Assembly: GCA_964543295.1 (NCBI GenBank)
Contig: CAZIXA010000038.1
Span: forward strand, 1 to 20,460
DNA from: AE-B3B sp964543295
GTDB lineage: Bacteria; Aerophobota; Aerophobia; Aerophobales; AE-B3A
DNA length: 20,460 nt
Reading direction: 5' to 3'
Shown: positions 1 to 6,679 of the stretch, in pieces
Numbering within the stretch: position 1 is the stretch's first letter
Layout: each line of letters begins with the position of its first letter
Notes under the pieces: generated by a model
What the model was told of the DNA's origin: nothing
Databases searched by the model: none
The model's input: only the letters and a program-made list of their open reading frames with translations
Position numbers and translations under genes: made by a program

Positions 1-269
1 GAAATCCTTGTCTGATAAGGCATAGAGACATTAGCTGTCAAACTTAGGTTTCAAACCAAAGTAAACTCATTATAGTGTGAAATAATTAGGAGTTTTAAGG
101 AGTGTATTCACGATGAAATGGATAACATCCCTTTTATTTTTCCTGAAAAGACCCTTTAAAGCCCAGGTTAACTTTCGATTTTTTGGCAGTAATTCGAGGG
201 TTGATTTTGTCAAAAATTAATATACAATAGATTTAAACGTTAACGCCTTAACGCTCAGAGATAACCATC
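1..269. other. Gene-poor left edge, possible short ORF
   Basis: I recognise no gene here. A 35-codon plus-strand ORF (113-220, beginning MKWITSLLFF) has an AAGGAG-like stretch near 98-103, about 9 nt before its ATG. It resembles no family I know and may be chance or debris. The right part holds a candidate promoter (201-228) and two copies of TTAACGC eight bases apart (240-246 and 248-254), the first overlapping a CGTTAACG palindrome; these could be operator sequence for the decayed regulator that follows. No RNA gene or mobile element is visible. Confidence 0.3.
201..228 (+). promoter_or_regulatory. Candidate sigma70 promoter of the decayed GntR gene
   Basis: TTGATT (201-206) and TACAAT (223-228) are separated by 16 bases in AT-rich sequence. 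They lie about 40 bp before the ATG at 270. Repeated TTAACGC motifs immediately downstream are where an autoregulatory operator would be expected. This is a sequence match only; the -35 is imperfect. Confidence 0.3.
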
Positions 270-667
270 ATGGATACCGAAAGTATCATACGGCAGGGAG
301 GTTTTATTCTCAAATACCATCAGCTAATGGAAATTATCAAGAAAATGATTAGATCTGATAAATGGCTATTCAGACATCTTATCTACCTCGTAAATTCTGT
401 TCTGGGATTCAGGAGCAGGATCTAACTCAATCCTTGACTGTAATATTAAAGGATAAATATAATTTACATTTGGTTAAAGCTACGCAGAGCTTATGCCCGT
501 CGTTAGCCAATGATTATGAGTACAGAATACTAAAACTAAGTAAAGGATCACCGGTACTTATAGCTGAGCGTATTTCCTATCTTTCCAATAATCGATCAGC
601 TGAATTTCTTAAATCAGTGTACAGAGGCGATCGTTACAAATTTGTTGTGCAACTGAGGAGAGAATAA
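270..667 (+). pseudogene. Decayed GntR-family (HutC/UTRA) regulator, internal deletion
   Basis: Two pieces of one regulator lie in different frames. From the ATG at 270, 31 codons read as the first helix of a GntR winged helix (KYHQLMEIIKKMIRSDKW), a typical opening that normally continues into the recognition helix. That frame then runs into a stop at 423-425. From about 362, the second frame gives the second half of a UTRA effector domain: it begins IQTSYLPRKF, includes GSPVLIAERISY, and ends YRGDRYKFVVQLRRE. An intact protein is usually about 240 residues. The rest of the DNA-binding domain and the first part of UTRA, roughly 130 residues, are missing. The open 101-codon frame at 362-667 is therefore a remnant. 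It sits upstream of the epimerase and kinase genes, so it probably once controlled them in response to a sugar or sugar phosphate. Confidence is high for UTRA homology and good for pseudogene status. Confidence 0.8.
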
Positions 668-670
668 CAT

Positions 671-692
671 ACAGTTTACAGACAGTTTACAG
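671..692 (+). repeat. Tandem 11-bp direct repeat, possible operator
   Basis: ACAGTTTACAG occurs twice back to back (671-681 and 682-692). The 11-bp period puts both copies on nearly the same face of the helix, as in tandem operator half-sites. It lies just after the decayed regulator and about 157 bp before the epimerase start. TACAAT at 705-710 could be a -10, but no -35 sits at a suitable distance, so the promoter of the epimerase operon remains unidentified. The rest of 668-848 shows nothing else I recognise. Confidence 0.4.
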
Positions 693-848
693 AAGCTTCG
701 TTAATACAATCAAAATTTCTCTGAAGCAAGTTGGATCTTTCTTGATAAAAGAAGAAAAGCTGAAAATAAAGGGCCGGAAAGAAGGTGATGAATGGTAGGT
801 AGGCCGATCTATCTTAGGGAAAAGGAAGTTTTCAACGAGGAGGCAGTT

Positions 849-1712
849 ATGAGTAAAGTAAGTGCACATCTTCTGATATGGACATCCAGGTTAAATGAGG
901 ATACCCTCAGTGTCTTTTACAAGATAAAGGACATGGGTTTCGATGGTGTAGAGATACCCCTTACTAATCCTATGGAAATTGAATTTAAGCTGATCGAACA
1001 AATGAGAAACGAGCTTGAGAAGATAAATCTTGGATATACCTGTTGTGCAGGGATGGGCAAAAACGAGAATCTCATTGATGAGGATGAAAGTATCAGGGAA
1101 AGAGGGAAAAGCTATTTAAAGAGATTCATCGATATTTGCTCAGACTTTGGTACTGATACTTTAGATGGAGTACTCTACGGCACCTTTGAGATGTCAAAGG
1201 GAAGAGGAAGAACTCAGGAAGAGTGGGATCTCGCAGTAAAGCTGATAAGAGAGATGGCTGATTATGCAAAGGATAAAAAGGTTACCCTCTGTCTTGAGGC
1301 CATTAACCGCTATGAAACCTATTTTTTAAACACCGCTGAGGACGGAATTCGCCTTCTAAAAGATATTGGTAGGGATAATGTAAAACTTCACCTTGATACC
1401 TACCACATGAATATTGAGGAAAAAGACTTCTATACCCCCATTGTTAAAAGCAAGGGATATCTTGGTTATATGCACTGCTGCGAGAACGATCGGGGTATCC
1501 CCGGGACAGGCCATGTCAACTGGGATGAGGTTTTCAAAGGTCTATCCGAGATCGGCTACGATGGATGGCTGGTTATCGAAAGTTTCTATGGCCCCATGAA
1601 GGAAATGCCCGTTGTCTCATCAATCTGGCGCAAGTTGGCGGATAATATTGATGATATTCCCCGACAGGGGTTGAAGTTTATCCGAGAGAAGATGAAAAAA
1701 TATAGACTTTAA
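849..1712 (+). CDS. Ketose 3-epimerase (D-psicose/D-tagatose 3-epimerase family)
   Basis: This is a sugar phosphate isomerase/epimerase-fold (TIM barrel) enzyme that probably epimerises a free ketohexose or related ketose at C3, for example psicose to fructose, using a divalent metal. I chose the ATG at 849 because GAGGAGG lies 6 nt upstream; an in-frame ATG at 792 would add 19 atypical residues. From 849 the protein is 287 residues. The metal ligands fall at E150, D183, H209 and E244, and the substrate-contacting residues at E156, H186 and R215, which from memory is the numbering of the Agrobacterium psicose 3-epimerase. Visible motifs are CLEAINRYE, HLDTYHMNIEE and HCCENDRGIPGTGH. The gene is followed 39 bp later by a fructokinase, which fits a pathway feeding fructose to fructose-6-phosphate. 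The exact substrate (psicose, tagatose, ribulose or another ketose) cannot be fixed from sequence. Confidence 0.85.
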   Translation: MSKVSAHLLIWTSRLNEDTLSVFYKIKDMGFDGVEIPLTNPMEIEFKLIEQMRNELEKINLGYTCCAGMGKNENLIDEDESIRERGKSYLKRFIDICSDFGTDTLDGVLYGTFEMSKGRGRTQEEWDLAVKLIREMADYAKDKKVTLCLEAINRYETYFLNTAEDGIRLLKDIGRDNVKLHLDTYHMNIEEKDFYTPIVKSKGYLGYMHCCENDRGIPGTGHVNWDEVFKGLSEIGYDGWLVIESFYGPMKEMPVVSSIWRKLADNIDDIPRQGLKFIREKMKKYRL

Positions 1713-1751
1713 GCTAGATTCGGTAAACTCTTTCATATCCGTTTCAATGAC

Positions 1752-2735
1752 ATGGTAGATATCATCTGTTTGGGCGAGGTTTTGGTAGATATGTTTTCCA
1801 CGGAAGTAGGGGTGCCATTAGAAAAAGCTCCTAGCTTCTTGCCAGTTCCTGGCGGTGCACCGGCGAATGTTGCCATTGGACTAGCAAAACTCGGTGTAGA
1901 TTCAGCTCTCATAAGCAAAATTGGTGACGACCCCTTCGGGAGATTGTTGCGAAGTGTTCTTTTGCAAAATCGAGTTGATATTTCTCAACTGAAAGTTGAC
2001 AGAGAATCCCGAACCACGTTGGCCTTTATTTCGACCAGAGAAGACGGAGAAAGAGATTTCTGTTTTTACCGTAATCCGGGTGCAGATATGATGATAAGTG
2101 CAGATGAAATAAGCGAGGGTTTTATAAAAACTGCAAGGGTTTTCCATTATGGCTCCATCAGTATGATTTCTGACCCGAGTTACTCAGCTACCTTAAAAGC
2201 TCTTGAGTATGCCAAAAAACATGGGCTGGTAATTTCTTACGATCCAAATGTGCGATTTTCGTTGTGGGATAGCGAAAACCAGGTAAAACAAAGAATCATC
2301 GAGGGGTTAAATAATTCGGACTTGGTTAAATTAAATAATGACGAATTAAAATTTATTACCGGAATTAGTGATGTAAAACAAGGAAGCGACATTCTCCTGA
2401 AATACGGTCCTAAAATTGTAACTGTTACCCAAGGAGACAAAGGAAGTTTTTTCAATAATGGTAGAGATTGGAGCTTTATTGAAAGTTACAAAGTTCACAC
2501 TATTGATACAACAGGTTGCGGTGATAGTTTTACTTCGGCAATATTAGCAAAATTTCTACAGAAAATTAAGCAGGGCAAAGATCCGTTTGATCTTGATCGC
2601 GAGGAAATGGAAAATATTTTAAGATTTGCTAATGCTGCAGGAGCATTAACGGCGATTAAAAGAGGAGTAATTCCTTCCCTGCCCACTCAAGAAGATCTGC
2701 GTATCTTTTTAAATGGATATGGCAAAATTAATTGA
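1752..2735 (+). CDS. PfkB-family sugar kinase, probable fructokinase
   Basis: This is a 327-residue ribokinase/PfkB-fold cytoplasmic kinase. The N-terminal signature GGAPANVA (from residue 34) and C-terminal DTTGCGDSF (252-260, catalytic base D258) are both present, and the GGAPANVA form is typical of bacterial fructokinases. The C-terminal motif carries Cys where DTTGAGDSF is usual. The probable reaction is ATP-dependent phosphorylation of fructose to fructose-6-phosphate, matching the epimerase upstream. No good Shine-Dalgarno site precedes the ATG, and an overlapping four-codon ORF starts at 1747, so translation may depend on coupling to the epimerase or be weak. A 2-dehydro-3-deoxygluconate kinase or other ketose kinase is less likely but not excluded. 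Confidence 0.8.
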   Translation: MVDIICLGEVLVDMFSTEVGVPLEKAPSFLPVPGGAPANVAIGLAKLGVDSALISKIGDDPFGRLLRSVLLQNRVDISQLKVDRESRTTLAFISTREDGERDFCFYRNPGADMMISADEISEGFIKTARVFHYGSISMISDPSYSATLKALEYAKKHGLVISYDPNVRFSLWDSENQVKQRIIEGLNNSDLVKLNNDELKFITGISDVKQGSDILLKYGPKIVTVTQGDKGSFFNNGRDWSFIESYKVHTIDTTGCGDSFTSAILAKFLQKIKQGKDPFDLDREEMENILRFANAAGALTAIKRGVIPSLPTQEDLRIFLNGYGKIN

Positions 2736-2772
2736 ATTCAGAGTAAATTTATTAAATGAGAAAGGTAGTATA

Positions 2773-2886
2773 TTGAAACACTCAGCTGAACTTGTTAGAG
2801 AATTGGAGGAGATAGCCATCACTGTTCGCCAGGAAATTGTCAAAATGATAAGTAATGCCAATTCAAGCCACCTTGGAAGGATATAG
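2773..2886 (+). pseudogene. Transketolase N-terminal subunit, truncated fragment
   Basis: From a TTG at 2773 (AAAGG 5-10 nt upstream) 37 codons read as the start of a split-type transketolase N-terminal subunit. The key stretch is LEEIAITVRQEIVKM followed by ISNANSSHLG, matching the helix and the (S/G)SHxG thiamine-site segment that opens these proteins. The frame ends at a TAG (2884-2886) immediately after SSHLGR, where an intact subunit (about 270-280 residues) would continue into the cofactor-binding domain. No continuation is found in any frame before the converging gene at 3005. The gene was probably third in the epimerase-kinase operon and was lost by deletion. It was too short for routine ORF calling; homology is judged from the motif alone. 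Confidence 0.6.
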
Positions 2887-2910
2887 TCAAAGCTACTAAG
2901 GTAGCTTTGA
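2887..2910. repeat. Perfect 10-bp inverted repeat at the truncation point
   Basis: TCAAAGCTAC and GTAGCTTTGA flank a 4-base loop (TAAG) and begin at the base after the stop codon of the transketolase fragment. A perfect 10-bp stem is strong, but neither strand shows a T-tract after it, so a standard intrinsic terminator is not supported. It may be a bidirectional transcript-end hairpin between the converging transcription units, or a scar or small mobile hairpin at the deletion junction. Confidence 0.6.
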
Positions 2911-3004
2911 CATTAAGAGAGAGTTAAAATGTTGCAAATTAAAACTAAACTGGAGGATTTAGAAAGGCATAAAAATTCAATCTGTAATTGACTTTAATAT
3001 TTTC
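2911..3004. other. Convergent intergenic spacer with a 20-codon ORF
   Basis: A plus-strand ORF (2929-2991, starting MLQIKTKLEDLERHKN) lies between the hairpin and the end of the converging Clp1-like gene. It is preceded by a purine-rich AGAGAGAG stretch but resembles nothing I recognise. It could be the start of another deleted gene or chance. No terminator-like T-tract was seen for the minus-strand array that ends at 3005. Confidence 0.25.
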
Positions 3005-3871
3005 TCAATCCACCTCTTTACCTTCGAGGTTAATCCTGAGTTTACCCCAAAGGATGCCTCCGATTTTCTTTTCTTTATTCAAAGGAGTATATACGGATAT
3101 ACTTCTCATCCTCCCATCTACCTCGTCCACGATACCTAAAGCTAGATTTCTGCCTTCGGTGTCTCTTAGACAGATCAAGCGATTGTGAAGATATCCCTCC
3201 GAGATAATACCCCCTAGTCCAATTCTGTCGCAGGCTAAGACCAAGCTTTGAGCACTTTCAAAATAAGCTTTGAATCTCTGCTCGCGGTAGCCGACTCTTT
3301 CGCAGTAGCTTTTTTGTCTAACGGTAGGGGGTACTTTCACGCGATAGATCCTGGGTATGCTCATCCCCTTAAATCCAATGAGAATATGTTCCAGCTCATC
3401 GGTTCTCTGGAGGGCCAGGATTATCTGAGGCTCAATTATCTCTATCATACATCTCTTCAAAACTCTTGCTGGTCCTCCTCTTATCATGCCGGTAGTGTCC
3501 AATAAAATCCTATCTACCTGTGTGGCAGCTTTGTCATAGATAATCTTGACCCCGGTAATCGTGGGAAGGAGATTGCCGGAGGGGGAGGTGGCTCCCACGA
3601 AGTAGAAATCCTTTACCACCAGATTCTCCCAGCCCTCGAATTTTTTTTCTATAATCCCCCAGGCTATGGTAGCGGGAGGACCCACATGAGACTGCCCCAG
3701 ATCAGCATCTACCACCCCTACTCTAAAAGTTGGTAAAAGAAGTTCTAAAAGATCCTCAATGAGAGTACTTTTTCCGGTGTCTGATCCGCCCATAACCATT
3801 ATTGTTCTATTTTGCGCCTCTAATACAGCATCTTTTATCTTCGGGTTCAGCACGAATCTAGGATCAGTCAT
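3005..3871 (-). CDS. Clp1/Grc3-like P-loop protein, putative polynucleotide 5'-kinase
   Basis: This is a 288-residue P-loop NTPase of the Clp1/Grc3 (Nol9) type. The Walker A is GGSDTGKST (28-36). It is followed by VVDADLGQSHVGPPATI (53-69), which matches the D-x-D-x-GQ plus PP segment of this family, and by LLDTTGMIRGGPARVLK (123-139), the counterpart of the NTxGWxxGxG stretch of Grc3/Clp1. Eukaryotic and archaeal relatives phosphorylate RNA 5'-hydroxyl ends during tRNA or rRNA processing; the bacterial substrate is unknown to me. The C-terminal part (about 200-288) is a small domain without recognisable motifs. It is the last gene of the minus-strand array, 5 bp after argJ, with no clear Shine-Dalgarno site, so it may be translated by coupling. 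Family confidence is good and function is inferred. Confidence 0.7.
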   Translation of the reverse strand: MTDPRFVLNPKIKDAVLEAQNRTIMVMGGSDTGKSTLIEDLLELLLPTFRVGVVDADLGQSHVGPPATIAWGIIEKKFEGWENLVVKDFYFVGATSPSGNLLPTITGVKIIYDKAATQVDRILLDTTGMIRGGPARVLKRCMIEIIEPQIILALQRTDELEHILIGFKGMSIPRIYRVKVPPTVRQKSYCERVGYREQRFKAYFESAQSLVLACDRIGLGGIISEGYLHNRLICLRDTEGRNLALGIVDEVDGRMRSISVYTPLNKEKKIGGILWGKLRINLEGKEVD

Positions 3872-3876
3872 AGTAT

Positions 3877-5109
3877 CTACACATATCTTTTGTTGATTTT
3901 CACATATCTTTCAGTCAAATCACATCCCCAGAAGGTGGCCTTGTCTTTCCCTTGATGGAGATCAATGGTTATTTTCACTTCATCCTGCTCCAGGGCTTCT
4001 CCTAGTTTTCCTTCTACGGAATCTACTCCCATACCTCCTTTTACGACCAATAACTCATCAAAGTAGACATCTACCCGATGGGGTTTTACTTTGGCATGAG
4101 CTGCGCCAACCGCTGACATTACTCTTCCCCAGTTAGGGGATGCACCTGCGATGGCGGTTTTCACCAGCATCGAGTTTGCTACTGCTCTAGCAACCCTGCG
4201 GGCATCCTTGGGGAAAGGAGCTCCCTTTACTTTTATCTCGATAAATTTTGTCGCCCCTTCGGCATCCCGGACAATGAGCTTGGCCAAAGATCCACAAATG
4301 AAATCCAGTGCTTGACAGAAGTCATCGAAGTTCTCGTCCTTAACTCTTATTTTTTTCTTCTTGTGCCAGGTTTTTATTCTCTTATTTCTCGAAAGTCCGT
4401 TAGCCAGGATAAATAGGCTGTCGTTGGTGCTCATATCCCCATCCACACTAATCTGGTTAAAGGATTTGTCGACCGCAGATCTCGTTGCCTCTTCCAGAGC
4501 ATCCTCGGTTATACAGGCATCGGTAGTGATAAAACAGAGCATGGTGGCCAGGTTCGGTGAGATCATTCCGGCTCCTTTGGCTATACCTCCAATTACTACC
4601 TTACCTTTTCCTCTTGCCGGAATATCGGTTTCCACCGCTATTTCCTTGGTAATCTTATCAGTGGTTAGGATGGCCCGAGCTGCCCGATGGCCACCTTTAA
4701 AAGATAGAGACTGCGCCACCTGTCCTATCCCAGCCTCAATTTTAGACATGGGCAAGGGTTTACCTATCCTTCCGGTAGAGGCTACCAGAATCTCATCTTC
4801 TTTTACTCCTAACTGATGAGCTACCAATCTGGCCATTTTCTCCGCGTCTTTAAGTCCTCTTTCTCCGGTGCAGGCGTTGGCATTGCCACTGTTTATAATG
4901 ATTGCCTGGGCTTGATGGCGGCGGATTTTCCTTAGAGAATAATGAACCGGCGCTGCCTTTACCTTGTTACTGGTAAACATCCCAAAACTCATCGCCGGAA
5001 CCTCTGAATAAATTAGTGCTAGATCAGGCTGAGTTACTTTTATCCCGCAGTGCACCCCTGCTGCTTTAAATCCCTGGGGGGCTGTAATTCCTCCTTCCAC
5101 TTCTTTCAA
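3877..5109 (-). CDS. argJ: Glutamate N-acetyltransferase / amino-acid acetyltransferase ArgJ
   Basis: ArgJ recycles the acetyl group from N-acetylornithine to glutamate and may also use acetyl-CoA, in arginine biosynthesis in the cytoplasm. The 410-residue length is standard. The self-cleavage site is visible as KGAGMISPNLATML (residues 178-191), with T189 as the N-terminal nucleophile of the beta chain. STGRIG (111-116) provides the oxyanion-hole Thr-Gly. The start codon is TTG (5107-5109), supported by AAGGAGAG about 5 nt upstream. It lies 10 bp after argC. Neither argB nor argD is present nearby, so the rest of the pathway must be elsewhere. Confidence 0.95.
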   Translation of the reverse strand: MKEVEGGITAPQGFKAAGVHCGIKVTQPDLALIYSEVPAMSFGMFTSNKVKAAPVHYSLRKIRRHQAQAIIINSGNANACTGERGLKDAEKMARLVAHQLGVKEDEILVASTGRIGKPLPMSKIEAGIGQVAQSLSFKGGHRAARAILTTDKITKEIAVETDIPARGKGKVVIGGIAKGAGMISPNLATMLCFITTDACITEDALEEATRSAVDKSFNQISVDGDMSTNDSLFILANGLSRNKRIKTWHKKKKIRVKDENFDDFCQALDFICGSLAKLIVRDAEGATKFIEIKVKGAPFPKDARRVARAVANSMLVKTAIAGASPNWGRVMSAVGAAHAKVKPHRVDVYFDELLVVKGGMGVDSVEGKLGEALEQDEVKITIDLHQGKDKATFWGCDLTERYVKINKRYV

Positions 5110-5119
5110 TGGTCTCTCC

Positions 5120-6133
5120 TTAGCTTAAGCCCATGGTTTCTTCAAATCCACACATTATATTCATATTTTGCACTGCCTGGCTAGAGGCGCCTTTGCCTAA
5201 ATTATCGATAGTGGAAATGACTATTACTCGACGTTTTTTTTCATCGACCATAAGCCCTATCTGGCATTTATTTGAATTGACCACATCTTTTACCTGAGGA
5301 AAGCAGCCTTGAGAGAGAATTTCCACGAAAGGTTCACCTCTATAGAAATCCTCAAACGCTTTAACTAAATCCTTGGGCTGGGGAGAATCCTTCAGGTCGG
5401 CATAACAGGTAGAAAGTATTCCTCGATTCAGGGGAACCAGGTGGGGAACGAAGGTGATTCTAACCTCTTTTTGTGCAAGTTTAGCTAACTCTTGTTCTAT
5501 TTCGGGGATATGACGGTGACATCCTACTTGGTAAGCAGATAAGTTCTCATTAACCTCGGGAAAATGGGTTTTCAGGGAAAGTTTTCTTCCCGCCCCGGTA
5601 ACTCCGGATTTGGAATCTACAATGATGCTATCCTCTTTTATCAAATCAAACCTTAGTAAAGGAGCCAGCGAGAGTATGGTTGAAGTAGGATAACAACCCG
5701 GATTGGCTACCAAACGGGCTCCTTTTATTTTTTCCCGGTAGAGCTCGGGTAGACCATAGACTACCTGTTTAAGCAAATCTCTCTTTTTATGGGCTACTCC
5801 ATACCATTTCTCATAAACCAGGGGACTGTCGAGTCGAAAATCAGCCGAGAGATCTACTATTCTTTTTCTTTTTAAATAAAGCTTTCCCACCACCTCCATG
5901 GAGGCTGCGTGAGGAAGAGCCGTAAAAACAAAGGAAGAAAAGGAGGCTATTCTTTCTACGTCGAGTAATTGACAAACTAGATCCGTACTCAGTCGGGGAT
6001 AGACCTCTGAGATTTTCTTTCCGGCAAAGCTCTGGGAAGTTATCGCCTCAATCTCTACTTTGGGGTGTCTCAAGAGAATCTTAACCAGTTCTACCCCGGT
6101 GTAACCGGTGGCTCCGATGATCGATATTTTCAA
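5120..6133 (-). CDS. argC: N-acetyl-gamma-glutamyl-phosphate reductase ArgC
   Basis: ArgC performs the NADPH-dependent reduction of N-acetylglutamyl-5-phosphate to the semialdehyde, the third step of arginine synthesis. GATGYTG (7-13) opens the Rossmann fold, the catalytic cysteine C147 lies in ANPGCYPT, and GCHRHIPEIEQEL (204-216) carries the active-site histidine region. The 337-residue length is normal for the short bacterial form. The start is TTG (6131-6133) with GAGGTGAGGG just upstream. It forms a two-gene unit with argJ. It may be read both from the upstream array and from a weak candidate promoter in the 112-bp gap behind the MerR-like gene. Confidence 0.95.
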   Translation of the reverse strand: MKISIIGATGYTGVELVKILLRHPKVEIEAITSQSFAGKKISEVYPRLSTDLVCQLLDVERIASFSSFVFTALPHAASMEVVGKLYLKRKRIVDLSADFRLDSPLVYEKWYGVAHKKRDLLKQVVYGLPELYREKIKGARLVANPGCYPTSTILSLAPLLRFDLIKEDSIIVDSKSGVTGAGRKLSLKTHFPEVNENLSAYQVGCHRHIPEIEQELAKLAQKEVRITFVPHLVPLNRGILSTCYADLKDSPQPKDLVKAFEDFYRGEPFVEILSQGCFPQVKDVVNSNKCQIGLMVDEKKRRVIVISTIDNLGKGASSQAVQNMNIMCGFEETMGLS

Positions 6134-6177
6134 CCCTCACCTCTTTAAAATTTTGGTATGAGCAAGAATTTCGTATT

Positions 6178-6206
6178 AGTTTAGCAAAATGGGAAGGACT
6201 TGGCAA
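6178..6206 (-). promoter_or_regulatory. Weak candidate promoter before argC
   Basis: On the minus strand TTGCCA (6201-6206) and TAAACT (6178-6183) are 17 bp apart, in the only gap over 100 bp in the downstream half of the array. The -35 is one base off consensus and the -10 two. No arginine-repressor-like palindrome was recognised. This is a suggestion only. Confidence 0.35.
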
Positions 6207-6245
6207 ACAAAGGAATTTTGGGAAAGGATAGCGTTTTAAGAAATC

Positions 6246-6677
6246 TCAATAATCTCCATTTTCTTGAATTTTGTCTTTTGTATGCCTGGAGATCTTACCA
6301 ATGGCCACACTCCAGACTAACTGTGATCTGTTTAAAACGTCAATAACCTTTTTTGGATCACGGGTCAAGGTAAAAACGCTTTTCCCATTGGTGAGAAATT
6401 TAAGCTCGGATAGAGGCTCTTTTATTTCTGGCTCATGTTTTTTTAAATAATCTACGCTTTTTCTTATCTTCTGGAGTGAGATTCCACTGTCCAGAAGGCT
6501 TTTTGCTGTAGTCAATCTTATTAAATCTCCAAAGGAATAAAGTCTCCTCCTTCCTTTTTTGGCACTTTTTATACTGGGTTTAATGAAACCAATCTTGGCC
6601 CAGTATCTGAGTTGGTTATAGGAGATTCCCACCACTTTTAAGACCAGTCCTGCTCTGTATCCTGTCATAGCGCCCAA
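6246..6677 (-). CDS. MerR-family transcriptional regulator
   Basis: This is a 143-residue protein. Residues about 6-56 form a MerR winged helix (ISYNQLRYWAKIGFIKPS, then GRRRLYSFGDLIRL). A short alpha-helical linker (ISLQKIRKSVDYLKKH) and a small C-terminal domain follow (about 90-135, ending LVWSVAIGKI). That C-terminal part resembles the short beta-rich tail seen in many single-domain MerR-like regulators of acyl-CoA or aromatic pathways; no metal-binding cysteines are present. I prefer the TTG start at 6675-6677, because GAGGAAG lies 8 nt upstream while the ATG nine bases further in would be too far. It starts 2 bp after the paaK1 stop, so it is co-transcribed with the liv-paaK genes and is a plausible local regulator with an acyl-CoA or free acid as signal. 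Confidence 0.75.
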   Translation of the reverse strand: MGAMTGYRAGLVLKVVGISYNQLRYWAKIGFIKPSIKSAKKGRRRLYSFGDLIRLTTAKSLLDSGISLQKIRKSVDYLKKHEPEIKEPLSELKFLTNGKSVFTLTRDPKKVIDVLNRSQLVWSVAIGKISRHTKDKIQENGDY

Positions 6678-6679
6678 AT

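Noticed and set aside
22..53. Minus-strand promoter (TTGACA, 17 bp, TTATCA) pointing out of the left edge
   Set aside because: The -35 matches but the -10 is poor and the gene it would serve is outside the window, so it cannot be supported.
792..848. In-frame N-terminal extension of the epimerase from the ATG at 792
   Set aside because: The ATG at 849 has GAGGAGG 6 nt upstream and gives catalytic residues at the positions known for the family; the extra 19 residues look non-coding.
2887..2910. Hairpin as an intrinsic terminator
   Set aside because: A perfect stem is present, but no T-tract follows on either strand, so it is reported only as an inverted repeat.
2887..2937. A coding continuation across the hairpin in another frame (reading DIVKATKVALTLRES then stop)
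   Set aside because: It is open for only a short stretch, has no match to transketolase after SSHLG and ends at once; probably chance.
4361..4816. 151-codon plus-strand ORF antisense to argJ
   Set aside because: It lies wholly inside the secure argJ gene and shows no family motif; it is a shadow frame.
6666..6668. ATG start for the MerR-like gene
   Set aside because: The purine-rich site would be 17 nt away, whereas it is 8 nt from the TTG at 6677.
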